Program-made: the position numbers and the translations under genes | Notes under the pieces: model-generated | Seen by the model: the letters and a program-made list of their open reading frames with translations, nothing else | What the model was told of the DNA's origin: nothing | The model's database searches: none | DNA from: Pseudomonadales bacterium | GTDB taxonomy: Bacteria; Pseudomonadota; Gammaproteobacteria; Pseudomonadales; Pseudohongiellaceae | Length of the DNA: 64,000 bases | Direction: 5' to 3' | Assembly (NCBI GenBank): GCA_024234325.1 | Contig: JACKOJ010000005.1 | Location: 1-64,000 of the forward strand | Shown here: in pieces, positions 25,714-34,217 of the stretch | Layout: each line of letters starts with the position of its first letter | Position numbering within the stretch: position 1 is the first letter of the stretch

Positions 25714-27000
25714 CCCATGCCGGTTTCCTTTCTTCCCAATCAGACTGCCGCGCCCCAAAATTGGGCAATTTTTTGCGCGGCCATCGACAACTTCGGTGAT
25801 ATCGGCGTGTGTTGGCGTCTGGCCAGCCAGTTGCACCGGGAATACGGCGCCCGCGTTCACCTGTGGGTGGACGACTGGAATGCCCTGCAATTCTTTCTGG
25901 GCAGCGCTGCCCTGGCCGGTTACAGCCGCGTCGAGCATGAGGGGGTCAGCCTGCACCACTGGTCGCGGACGCAGGACATCGACGCATCATCGCTTGCCGT
26001 CTTCGAGCAGGTGGAGGTCGTCCTTGAGGCCTTTGCCTGTGCCGTGCCGGACTGCGTATTGCAGTGCATGGCGAATCGCTCCCCTCCTCCTCGCTGGTTC
26101 AATCTGGAGTATCTGAGCGCCGAAGACTGGGCGCGCGATTGCCACCTGCTCGCCTCGCCGCAGAGCGTAGAGGTAGAACGCGGCACGCTGAGACTGCTGC
26201 ACAAGCAGTTCTTCTTTCCCGGCTTCGGCGACGGCACCGGAGGGTTGATCCGGGAGTCGGGTCTCCTGGATCGACATGCGGGCTGGCAGGCGGATCTGGC
26301 CGGGACAAGACAACAGATGCTCTGTTCTCTGGGTTTGCCTCCAGGGTGGCTGGATACGGAAGAGTTGCTGTTGCTGTCGCTGTTTACCTATGAGGGACGG
26401 GCGACGCGGAGCCTGTTGGGCGCGCTGGAGGAGGGGGGTGCTCCTGCCCTGTGTCTGGTGCCCTGCGGGCGCAGTCTGAAGGATGTGGCAGCCCACCTGG
26501 GCCTGCAAACCCTGCCAGCTCCCGGTGAAGTGTTCGAGCGCGGGGCATTGCGTCTGCTGGTGCTGCCGTTCCTGTCGCAGGGCGAGTACGATTGCCTGCT
26601 CAGCCTGTGCGACTGCAATTTTGTCCGTGGAGAGGATTCCTTTGTCCGTGCCCAGTATGCCGGCCATCCACTGGTGTGGCAGCTCTATCCCCAGGAGGAC
26701 AACGCCCATCTCGTGAAGATGGAGGCCTTTCTGCGCCTGTACTGTGGGCAGAGCGCAGCAGACAAAGCGCTGGCGACGTTCTGGCGGCACTGGAATCTGG
26801 ATGAAGATTGCCGCGAATTGTGGCATTATCTGCGCCCACAACTTCCGACCCTGCAGCGACAGGCGAGGAACTGGCAGCAAAAACTGGCAAGTTGGCCCGA
26901 TCTGGCCGCCAGCCTGGTGCAGGCGTGCCGCGAGCCCATCGCGCCATCGCCGACCGATGGCGAGCCCTATGGACTGGCCGAAACCCCTAAACTGAAGTAA
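25714..27000 (+). CDS. earP: EF-P arginine rhamnosyltransferase EarP
   Basis: EarP transfers rhamnose from dTDP-beta-L-rhamnose to Arg32 of elongation factor P, which is needed to relieve polyproline stalling. The protein has the GT-B fold with the N-terminal motif AIFCAAIDNFGDIGVCWRLA, holding the catalytic Asp residues, and the C-terminal nucleotide-sugar motif RGEDSFVRAQYAG, holding the key Glu. efp starts 24 bases downstream. In-frame starts exist at 25666, 25699 and 25714. A possible -10 (TATTCT, 25678-25683) and alignment with EarP N-termini favour a downstream start, so 25714 (428 aa) is used. The exact start is uncertain. Confidence 0.93.
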   Translation, partial: PMPVSFLPNQTAAPQNWAIFCAAIDNFGDIGVCWRLASQLHREYGARVHLWVDDWNALQFFLGSAALAGYSRVEHEGVSLHHWSRTQDIDASSLAVFEQVEVVLEAFACAVPDCVLQCMANRSPPPRWFNLEYLSAEDWARDCHLLASPQSVEVERGTLRLLHKQFFFPGFGDGTGGLIRESGLLDRHAGWQADLAGTRQQMLCSLGLPPGWLDTEELLLLSLFTYEGRATRSLLGALEEGGAPALCLVPCGRSLKDVAAHLGLQTLPAPGEVFERGALRLLVLPFLSQGEYDCLLSLCDCNFVRGEDSFVRAQYAGHPLVWQLYPQEDNAHLVKMEAFLRLYCGQSAADKALATFWRHWNLDEDCRELWHYLRPQLPTLQRQARNWQQKLASWPDLAASLVQACREPIAPSPTDGEPYGLAETPKLK

Positions 27001-27023
27001 CAGCAAAGCGTGAGACTTACCAC

Positions 27024-27590
27024 ATGAAAACAGCGCAAGAGATCCGTGCCGGCCAGGTCATGATGATTGGCGGTTCGCCCTGGAAGGTGCAGAAGACCGA
27101 GTTCAACAAATCCGGTCGTAACTCCGCCGTCTGCAAAATGAAACTGAAGAACCTGCTCAACGGCGTGGCCACCGAGACTGTGTACAAGGCGGACGACAAG
27201 TTTGAGATGGTCATTCTGGATCAGAAGGAAGTGACCTACTCCTACTTCGCCGACCCGATGTACGTGTTTGTCGATGCCGATTACGAGCAGATCGAGATCG
27301 AGAAAGACGATCTTGAAAACGTGATCGACTACATCGAAGACGGCATGGAAGACGTTTGCAACGCCGTGTTCTACAACGGCAAGGTAATTTCCATTGACCT
27401 GCCCAACACCATCGTGCGTGAGATCGTCTACACCGAGCCTTCTGTTCGTGGTGACACTTCCGGCAAGGTGATGAAGACTGCACGCCTGAAGAGCGGGCAC
27501 GAGATGCAGGTGTCCGCATTCTGCGAAATCGGCGATTCCGTCGAAATCGATACCCGTACCGGCGAGTACAAGTCACGCGTCAAGCGTTGA
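27024..27590 (+). CDS. efp: Elongation factor P, arginine type
   Basis: EF-P binds between the P and E sites and promotes peptide bonds at polyproline. The 188-aa protein has the KOW-like domain I and two OB domains, ending in the signature region GDSVEIDTRTGEY. The modification loop reads NKSGRNSAV, with arginine at position 32 instead of the lysine used by EpmA/EpmB. This agrees with the neighbouring earP, so the protein is expected to be mono-rhamnosylated. dTDP-rhamnose synthesis genes (rmlABCD) are not in the window and must be elsewhere. Confidence 0.98.
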   Translation: MKTAQEIRAGQVMMIGGSPWKVQKTEFNKSGRNSAVCKMKLKNLLNGVATETVYKADDKFEMVILDQKEVTYSYFADPMYVFVDADYEQIEIEKDDLENVIDYIEDGMEDVCNAVFYNGKVISIDLPNTIVREIVYTEPSVRGDTSGKVMKTARLKSGHEMQVSAFCEIGDSVEIDTRTGEYKSRVKR

Positions 27591-27700
27591 TTTTCTGCGC
27601 CACGCTGATCCGGCGGGCGGCTTCGTCGCCGGTCGGCACAGCGTGGCGTTCCTGCACACACAATCATTCTCTGGTGTTGTGTTGAGTCCTGGTCTTGCTG

Positions 27701-28855
27701 ATGAAAGACTATCATGTCCTGGTGATCGGACCCCGTCGCGGGCTTATTGACGAGCTGCGCGAACGGCGCATTCCGTTTTCGCTGTGGCAGGAACGCTTCC
27801 TGTTCAACGTTGCCCGCGGCGAAAAGAGTGTGACTGCACCCCTGTGGAGTTCCCCCGAGAAAATTCGCGAGCAGGTCCGCAAGTCCTTCCCTGGAAGCCG
27901 TTTTACCCATGTGATTGCCGGAACCGAGTCGGCCGTGCTGCCGGCGGCAGTCGCCAGGCGTCAGGTCGGCGCACGTCTTTCCAATGCTGCCACGGGGAGT
28001 CGTTGCCGCGACAAGCTGTTGATGAAGCAGTATCTGACCGGGTTCGGCATTCCCATGACCCGCTTCATGGCAGACACAGACGCGACCAATGCGGAGCAGG
28101 TATTCGCGGCCCTTGGCAGTCCTGTGGTGCGCAAACAGCGCAAGTCTTCCGGTGGCAAGGGTCTGCAGTTGCTGAGGTCGCCCGAAGACCTGGTTCAGGG
28201 GAAGACCGGGCACTGCATTCTGGAGCGTTTCGTTAACGCCCCGGAGGCGAGTGTCGAATCCTTTGTTGACCGGGGCAGAATCCGTTTTACCAATATCACG
28301 GAATATCACCGCAAGGGGCACTGTAATTTTGTGCCGGCTGTTCTGGAACCTGAGCTGAAAAAGACGCTGCTTGCCCTCAACGAAAGGGTGATCTCGGCGC
28401 TGGGAATCGGCTGGGGAATGACCCACCTGGAAGTGTATCTGACGGAGCGTGGTCCTCTGTTCGGCGAGATCGCGCTGCGGCCTCCGGGCGGCTATATCAT
28501 GAATGCCATCTCTCACGCCTGGGACTTCAATCCCTGGGCGGCCTTTCTGGCGATGGAGCTGGGAGAGGCCTTCGAGTTTCCGCTGGAGCCGACCGCCTAT
28601 GCGGCATCCGAGGTGCTTTATCCGGGTGCCGGGCGTGTTCGGGCGATCCGGGGAAAGGCGCAGGTGCTGGACGAACAGGGAATTCGTGAATTCCGTCTGA
28701 AGCTCAAGCTGGGCGAGATACTGTCACCCCGCGCGGGGTTGGGCCAGGACACCGGCTACATCGTGCACGCCAGTGCCACTGCCGAGGAGCGGCTGGCGCT
28801 GCACGAGCGCATCACAAAACAACTGGTGATCGAGCTGGACCCGGTCGAGGGCTGA
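27701..28855 (+). CDS. ATP-grasp domain protein, unassigned carboxylate-amine ligase
   Basis: The 384-aa protein has an N-terminal Rossmann-like domain (MKDYHVLVIGPRRG) and an ATP-grasp domain. The ATP-grasp motifs are KQRKSSGGKGLQLL (the flexible glycine loop, about residues 145-160), ILERFVNAPEASVESFV, and the metal-binding FGEIALRPPGGYI near residue 265. The C-terminal ~100 residues resemble the third domain of the PurK/carbamoyl-phosphate-synthetase-like group. Such enzymes join a carboxylate to an amine via acyl phosphate, but the substrate cannot be read from sequence. A TTG at 27695 is an alternative start. It follows efp by 110 bases and abuts the convergent cupin gene tail to tail (TGATCA). 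Confidence 0.75.
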   Translation: MKDYHVLVIGPRRGLIDELRERRIPFSLWQERFLFNVARGEKSVTAPLWSSPEKIREQVRKSFPGSRFTHVIAGTESAVLPAAVARRQVGARLSNAATGSRCRDKLLMKQYLTGFGIPMTRFMADTDATNAEQVFAALGSPVVRKQRKSSGGKGLQLLRSPEDLVQGKTGHCILERFVNAPEASVESFVDRGRIRFTNITEYHRKGHCNFVPAVLEPELKKTLLALNERVISALGIGWGMTHLEVYLTERGPLFGEIALRPPGGYIMNAISHAWDFNPWAAFLAMELGEAFEFPLEPTAYAASEVLYPGAGRVRAIRGKAQVLDEQGIREFRLKLKLGEILSPRAGLGQDTGYIVHASATAEERLALHERITKQLVIELDPVEG

Positions 28856-29239
28856 TCAGTCCTTGATGAACAGGGTCACCAGCGGCGCGTCCCCCACCTG
28901 TCGGCTCCAGTGCCCGTGAACCGCTGGATCAAACGTGGTTTTCGGAGGCAGCAGGTCGGCAGAATAGAAGTGTTCGCCCGCCTTGAAGACGCGGCTGCTG
29001 CCATCTGCCAGACCAATCTCCATTTCCCCGCTCAGCACGAACAGCCACTGCGGACGGGTGGTGCAGTGCATTTCGCTGCGAAAGCCTACCGGGCTGGTAC
29101 GCAATTGCAGCTCCTGCGCCGCGAAGTTGCGCGACAGACGAACCTCCGGGCTGCCTTCAGTCATGGGGATTTCTTCGTTACGGAAGCGGGCATAGCCATC
29201 CTGGTCGGTGTACAACACGGTCTTGATGAAAGTCTGCAT
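28856..29239 (-). CDS. Small single-domain cupin protein (cytosolic)
   Basis: The 127-aa protein is one cupin barrel (residues about 55-125; QWLFVLSGEMEIGLADGSS, FKAGEHFYSADLLPP). No signal peptide is visible. The usual metal-binding HxH of cupin motif 1 is not obvious: the region reads EMHCTTRPQWLFVLSGE, with one histidine. Metal binding or catalysis is therefore doubtful. The start at 29239 is chosen because GGAGAG lies directly upstream. It is downstream of the secreted double-cupin gene on the same strand, with a hairpin in the 74-base gap. Function unknown. Confidence 0.75.
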   Translation of the reverse strand: MQTFIKTVLYTDQDGYARFRNEEIPMTEGSPEVRLSRNFAAQELQLRTSPVGFRSEMHCTTRPQWLFVLSGEMEIGLADGSSRVFKAGEHFYSADLLPPKTTFDPAVHGHWSRQVGDAPLVTLFIKD

Positions 29240-29248
29240 GATCTCTCC

Positions 29249-29291
29249 GTCAGAACAACCGGCGAGGCAGGGCCTCGCCGAAAAAACTGAC
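29249..29291 (-). promoter_or_regulatory. Hairpin between the two cupin genes, next to the ribosome-binding site
   Basis: CGGCGAGGC (29260-29268) pairs perfectly with GCCTCGCCG (29272-29280), and an outer GTCAG/CTGAC stem (29249-29253 with 29287-29291) encloses it. The structure ends at the Shine-Dalgarno GGAGAG of the downstream cupin, so folding could limit its translation or mark a processing site. Six T residues precede rather than follow the hairpin on the transcribed strand, so it is not a standard terminator. Confidence 0.45.
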
Positions 29292-29313
29292 ACATCGGGG
29301 TGGAACCGGCGTG

Positions 29314-30021
29314 TTACATCGCACGCCGGGCTTCGTTGACAACCACTTCCACGGGGGTGGAACCCACGTTCTTGATCTGGTACGGGCTGTGCGGATTGCG
29401 CCAGGCCCAGCTTCCCATGGCGGTCAGTTCGGCGGTGATACCGTCTTCCCGCGTGACATGGGTGAGCCCGTCGGTGACCTGTACCACCACGCTGGGGTTG
29501 TGATGGGTCTGCATCGGGGAGGTTTCGCCCGGTGCAAGCGTCAGCCGGTAGGAGCGGAAGTACAGATTTTCCAGTGCCGGCTCTCCGGAGAGACCTTCCG
29601 GACGGTCGCTGTCCAGTTCGGCCATCGCCGGGCCGTAGTTGGTCAGGGCGATGATGCGGAACAGGCCCGGGCCGTTGTTGGCCACCTGATGGGTATAGTG
29701 TTCCTTCACATAGTCGGTGTTGCTCGACAGGCGTCCGCCCGACGGGCCCTCACCGCTGCTGATGAAGGTGTACATGATGGCGGCATCGTGGGTATGAAAC
29801 AGGGTCATGTCGCCGGGGTTGATCTGCACATCCAGCAGGCGGATATCGCCATCGACGTGCATTGTGCGGTGACGGGGTTCCTGCAGAATGGGGACCACCC
29901 GGTCGTTGGGGCCGGGAAATTCCGCGGGTTCAGCCGCGTGATAGACAGGGCTGCCAGAGACCAGAAGAAAGAGGCCATAGGCCGCCAGGGCAGAACGGGC
30001 AAACAGTTTGGTTGATTGCAT
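29314..30021 (-). CDS. Exported two-domain cupin protein
   Basis: The 235-aa protein has an N-terminal signal peptide (residues 1-29; KLFARSALAAYGLFLLVSG) and two cupin barrels. The first (about 55-130) carries the metal-binding GDMTLFHTHDAAIMYTFI with the HxH pair. The second (about 150-232) shows LAPGETSPMQTHHNPSVVV. It is therefore a probable periplasmic metal-dependent bicupin or sensor, with no assignable substrate. It starts 137 bases downstream of rlmKL on the same strand. Confidence 0.75.
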   Translation of the reverse strand: MQSTKLFARSALAAYGLFLLVSGSPVYHAAEPAEFPGPNDRVVPILQEPRHRTMHVDGDIRLLDVQINPGDMTLFHTHDAAIMYTFISSGEGPSGGRLSSNTDYVKEHYTHQVANNGPGLFRIIALTNYGPAMAELDSDRPEGLSGEPALENLYFRSYRLTLAPGETSPMQTHHNPSVVVQVTDGLTHVTREDGITAELTAMGSWAWRNPHSPYQIKNVGSTPVEVVVNEARRAM

Positions 30022-30158
30022 CGGGGTGTCCCTTATTGTTATTGGTAGACGCCATTGCGACGACCGGCATTCCGGTTGTCGCTATTGCCCCAAGAGTAAA
30101 CAGCCTGCGGGCGGGAAGCAATCACTCAATGCACAGTTCTTGACAGACTTTCTTGTGC

Positions 30159-32342
30159 TCAGCTTCGCGGGCGAATGAACCAGGTGCGATGAATCCGGGT
30201 ATTGCGGGCAAAATCCTTGTCGATACTGGCGGCCGAGCGGTCCTCCACCTGATAGCGCTCCATCAGGGTGTCGTCCAGGCGGAAGCGGCGGTGGTTATTG
30301 GAGAAGATCAGCAGGCCACCCGGCGCGAGCCGCGCCATGCAAAGCTCGATATAGCGAACGTGATCGCGCTGGATGTCCAGCACGTTCTCCGTGCTCTTGG
30401 AGTTGGAGAAGGTGGGCGGGTCCAGAAAGATCAGGTCGAATTCCTGCCGGCAGCCCTGCAGAAACTCCAGGCAGTCCGACTGCACCAGCTTGTGCTGGTA
30501 AGGGTCTACACCGTTCAGCGCAAAATTGCGGGCCGACCACTGCAGATACGTGCGCGAGAGGTCCACGCTGGTGGAACTCTTTGCGCCGCCCAGTGCCGCG
30601 TGCACTGTCGCCGTTGCGGTATAGCAGAACAGGTTGAGGAAGCGGCAGTCCCGGCTGTGTTCGTAAATCCACTGTCGCACCGGGCGGTGGTCGAGAAACA
30701 ACCCCGTATCGAGATAGCGTTCCAGATTGACGACAAAGCGGGCCTTGCCCTCATGGACCTCGAAGTCTTCCCCTGCCTTCTCGCTGGGGCGGTACTGCTC
30801 CTTTCCTTTCTGACGTTCCCGTACTTTCAGTGTGATGTGGGAGGGCGGGATCTGCAGACTTTCCTGCATGACCAGGCACAGGGCTTCGTAGGCCTGACGA
30901 CGGCGCTGCGCGGCATCTTCTTCGCTGACCGAGGCCGGGGCGCGGTACTCCTGCATGTGGATGTGCTTGCCGTAGCAGTCGATCGCGAAGGCGTACTCGG
31001 GCATGTCGGCGTCGTAGAGCCGGTAACACTCCAGCCCCTGCTGGGCGGCCCACTTGCCAAGCGTGCGCAGATTCTTGCGCAGGCGGTTGGCGAACATCTG
31101 GGTGCCGGGGTCGAGTGGGCGTGGTTCTGCGGGGGAGGCCTTGTCGCCGGCAGCCTTGCGCCGGTAAACCGTGTCCTCGTTGATCTGCATCAGCAGCAGC
31201 TTGGCAGGCAGGGCACCGTTGTAGAGGGCGTACTGCTTGTGGCTGTGAATGCCGAGCAGTTTGCCCCACTCCGGTTTGGCTGTGAAGACCGCCACTGTGG
31301 CGCCCATCGCGTGTTGTCGTAACCACTCGCCCAGTGCCTTGTACAGCAGTTCCACCTCGGCCTGCTCCCCCAGCCGCTCGGCGTAGGGCGGGTTGCAGAT
31401 GACCAGGCTGGGTGCCTTGTCAGGGGTGTTGCTTGCCAGCGCTGCGACCTGCCAGCGGATAAAGGTGCCTACCCCTGCCCGTTCAGCATTGCGCCGGGCA
31501 AAGCCAATGACCTGGTCGTCGGCATCGGCGCCGATGACGCATCCCTTCCAGTCAGCGGCCTTTCTGCGGCGTGTCTTTGCTTCTTCCACCACCGCCTGCC
31601 ACTGCGCGGCGTCGTGGTGGGGCCAGGCGGTCAGGCCGCTGTCGCGCACCAGACCGGGGGCAATATCCAGCGCCATCAGTACCCCCTCGATCAGCAGGGT
31701 GCCCGCACCGCACATCGGGTCCATCAGGCAGGGCTCGGCGATGGCGGTCTGTGGCCACCCTGCACGCATCAGCAGGGCGGCGGCGAGGGTTTCCTTCAGT
31801 GGGGCGTCGCCCTGCTCGATGCGGTAGTGGCGACGGTGCAGGCTGGCGCCGGACAGATCGATACCCAGGCTGAGCCGGTTCTTGCGGATGACCGCGTGAA
31901 TCAGCAGATCGGGGGCCTCGCGGGACACGCTGGGACGTGGCAGGCCCTTGCGCCGGAACTGGTCCACCACGGCGTCCTTGACCCGCTGGGCGATGAACTG
32001 GGTGTGGTTGAGCTGTTCCGTGCTGCCTGCGGCGCTGACGGATAGAGTCTGCGAAGGGCTCAGGTGATGGGGCCAGTCCACGCTGTCGGCGCAGCGGTAG
32101 AGATCGTCCGCGTCCTGCACCGGCGCCTCGGCAAGCAGCAGAATGACCCGGTTGCTGAGACGGGAGAACATGATCAAGCGGTAGGCTGTGCCGAGATCGG
32201 CCTGGCAGGAAACGCCGGCTACGCTCTGGCGCACATGCTGGCCTCCGCAGTCGCGCACCTCCTGCTCCAGAAGGGATTCCAGCCCCTTGGCACAGGTAAT
32301 GAACAGGGAGAGGGGGGCGGCGTTGTGGGACGGCTGGTTCAT
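30159..32342 (-). CDS. rlmKL: Bifunctional 23S rRNA m2G2445/m7G2069 methyltransferase RlmKL
   Basis: One protein with two methyltransferases modifies G2445 and G2069 of 23S rRNA in large-subunit assembly. The 727-aa product has an N-terminal ferredoxin-like/THUMP region (residues 10-160) and the RlmL methyltransferase with LMDPMCGAGTLLIEG and VICNPPYAERLG (the NPPY motif). The RlmK part (about 440-725) has FLNLFCYTATATVHAALGG and LIFLDPPTFSNSKS. A start 51 bases upstream (32393) is possible, but MNQPSHNAAPLSLFITCAKG aligns with known N-termini. No promoter stands out. Confidence 0.95.
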   Translation of the reverse strand: MNQPSHNAAPLSLFITCAKGLESLLEQEVRDCGGQHVRQSVAGVSCQADLGTAYRLIMFSRLSNRVILLLAEAPVQDADDLYRCADSVDWPHHLSPSQTLSVSAAGSTEQLNHTQFIAQRVKDAVVDQFRRKGLPRPSVSREAPDLLIHAVIRKNRLSLGIDLSGASLHRRHYRIEQGDAPLKETLAAALLMRAGWPQTAIAEPCLMDPMCGAGTLLIEGVLMALDIAPGLVRDSGLTAWPHHDAAQWQAVVEEAKTRRRKAADWKGCVIGADADDQVIGFARRNAERAGVGTFIRWQVAALASNTPDKAPSLVICNPPYAERLGEQAEVELLYKALGEWLRQHAMGATVAVFTAKPEWGKLLGIHSHKQYALYNGALPAKLLLMQINEDTVYRRKAAGDKASPAEPRPLDPGTQMFANRLRKNLRTLGKWAAQQGLECYRLYDADMPEYAFAIDCYGKHIHMQEYRAPASVSEEDAAQRRRQAYEALCLVMQESLQIPPSHITLKVRERQKGKEQYRPSEKAGEDFEVHEGKARFVVNLERYLDTGLFLDHRPVRQWIYEHSRDCRFLNLFCYTATATVHAALGGAKSSTSVDLSRTYLQWSARNFALNGVDPYQHKLVQSDCLEFLQGCRQEFDLIFLDPPTFSNSKSTENVLDIQRDHVRYIELCMARLAPGGLLIFSNNHRRFRLDDTLMERYQVEDRSAASIDKDFARNTRIHRTWFIRPRS

Positions 32343-32735
32343 GATCGGGTCTGCAGAGATGAGTGGGTGTCCGGGGCTTCTGCCCGCCGGCACTGGAAAT
32401 TGCGCGGATTATACCCCTGCTGAGGGCGAAGCCCGGCACTGTTTTCCGTGTCGATTGCTTTTCCAGGGCAGAGGTAGCGGTGGACGAAAGCGCAGGGGCT
32501 GACAGATTGTTGTCATTCTGCTTTGCCCGACACGCCTCCCGTGGCAGGAAAAATCGGGAAAATCCATATCAGAAACAAATGCTTATGCGGGAGTTGGCTG
32601 GTGCAAAAAAAGTTTTTTTGTGGCAGGTTTTTCTATATTATGCCCGAGAGCGGCAACACTGCAGGCCCCGCGTGGGTCCATCGCCGGTCAGCCTACGCGT
32701 TTATCTGATACGTCCACAGTCTATCGGGATTCATT
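32343..32735. other. Divergent intergenic region between rlmKL and the SSS symporter
   Basis: No gene, RNA or repeat family is recognised in these 393 bases. An AT-rich stretch around 32605-32640, with TATATT at 32634-32639, is the likeliest promoter for the symporter gene. The leftward rlmKL promoter is not evident. Confidence 0.4.
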
Positions 32736-34190
32736 ATGCTGCTTGCACTTGTTGTGGTTTACCTCGTTTTCTCCATTGCCATTGGCTTGTTTGCCGCCCG
32801 CAAGGTGCATTCGGCCAGTGACTACATTACCGCCGGCCGCAGTCTGCCCATGCCGATGGTAATGGCGATGGTCTTCGCGACCTGGTTCGGTGCCGAGACC
32901 GTGCTGGGCATTTCGGCAACCTTCCTTGATGAAGGCTTTCGTGGACTGATTTCCGATCCCCTGGGCGCCTCCGTGTGCCTGGTGCTCTTTGGCCTGGTGT
33001 TCGCGCTGCCGCTGTATCGCCTGCAACTGATGACCCTGGGCGACTTTTTTCATATCCGCTACAACAAGAAGACCGAGCTGGTGCTGTCGAGCTGCATCGT
33101 GCTGTCCTATCTTGGCTGGGTGTCCGCGCAGGTAACGGCGCTGGGCCTGGTGTTCAATGTGCTGTCCGACGGCGGGGTGTCGCTGACCCAGGGCATGCTG
33201 ATCGGTGCTGCCGTGGTGCTGGCCTATACCCTGTTCGGTGGTATGTGGTCGGTGGCGGTGACTACCTGTGTGCAGATGGTGATCATCGTGATCGGTCTGC
33301 TGCTGGTAACCGCGGATGCCAGCATGATGGCGGGCGGTATGTCCGAGGTGATCGGCAAGGCGGCGGCGGAAGGCAAGTTTCAGTGGCTGCCGTCCATGGA
33401 CATGATTGATATCCTGGGCTGGCTGGCCGCCCTGTTTACCATGGCCCTGGGCTCCATTCCCCAGCAGGACGTGTTTCAGCGCGTCAACACCTCCAAGAAC
33501 GAGAAGGTCGCGGTATGGGCAACCACCCTGGGTGGGCTGAGCTACTTCTTCTTTGCGGCAGTGCCGCTGTACCTGGCCTACAGCGCCAGCCTGATCGATC
33601 CCGTGCAGACCGCACAACTGATGGAAGAGGATTCCCAGCTTGTGCTGCCGACCTTCGTGGCCACGCACATGCCCTTCTGGCTGCAGGCCGTGTTCTTCGG
33701 TGCCCTGTTGTCGGTGATCATGTCCACCGCTTCCAGCACCCTGTTGGCCCCGTCCGTGACCTTCACGGAGAACGTGCTGAAGAATTTCAAACCGAATATG
33801 ACGGATGACCAGTTGCTCAAGGCCACCCGGATGACCGTGTTTGGCTTCACCCTGCTGGTGGTTGCCAACGCCACGCTGTCCAATGCCAGCATTCATGCCA
33901 TGGTGGAAAATGCCTACCGGATTACCCTGGCGGGCGTGTTTGTGCCCCTGACGGCGGGTCTGTTCTGGCGCCGTGCCAGCAATCTGGGGGCCACACTGTC
34001 GATTTCGCTCGGCCTGGGGAGCTGGCTGATTCTGGAGCTGTTCTTCGAGGAGCTGCCCTTCGAGCCGCAACTGATCGGACTCGCACTGAGTCTGATCGGC
34101 ATGGTGGTGGGCTCATTCCTCAAACCGAACCCCCACATTGAACACGCGCACGGCATTTCCGAGATCGTGCGTGTAGAGGCGGCCCGCTAG
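32736..34190 (+). CDS. Sodium:solute symporter (SSS family)
   Basis: The 484-aa protein has about 13 membrane helices and SSS-family features: an N-terminal helix followed by DYITAGRSLPMPMVMAMVFATWFGAETVLGIS, then GDFFHIRYNKKTE, LGSIPQQDVFQRVNTSKNEK and MSTASSTLLAPSV. Such carriers import small organic solutes with Na+. It lies between the proline/pantothenate-type and PanF-like groups by eye, and no substrate can be given. A short GTCGC/GCGAC hairpin (34192-34206) follows its stop, before rlmJ. Confidence 0.85.
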   Translation: MLLALVVVYLVFSIAIGLFAARKVHSASDYITAGRSLPMPMVMAMVFATWFGAETVLGISATFLDEGFRGLISDPLGASVCLVLFGLVFALPLYRLQLMTLGDFFHIRYNKKTELVLSSCIVLSYLGWVSAQVTALGLVFNVLSDGGVSLTQGMLIGAAVVLAYTLFGGMWSVAVTTCVQMVIIVIGLLLVTADASMMAGGMSEVIGKAAAEGKFQWLPSMDMIDILGWLAALFTMALGSIPQQDVFQRVNTSKNEKVAVWATTLGGLSYFFFAAVPLYLAYSASLIDPVQTAQLMEEDSQLVLPTFVATHMPFWLQAVFFGALLSVIMSTASSTLLAPSVTFTENVLKNFKPNMTDDQLLKATRMTVFGFTLLVVANATLSNASIHAMVENAYRITLAGVFVPLTAGLFWRRASNLGATLSISLGLGSWLILELFFEELPFEPQLIGLALSLIGMVVGSFLKPNPHIEHAHGISEIVRVEAAR

Positions 34191-34217
34191 GGTCGCCTGC
34201 AGCGACGGCAGACTGCC

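Noticed and set aside
27701..28855. RimK (S6 modification) or D-Ala-D-Ala ligase
   Set aside because: Length (384 aa) and the N-terminal and C-terminal domains do not fit either; only the ATP-grasp core is shared.
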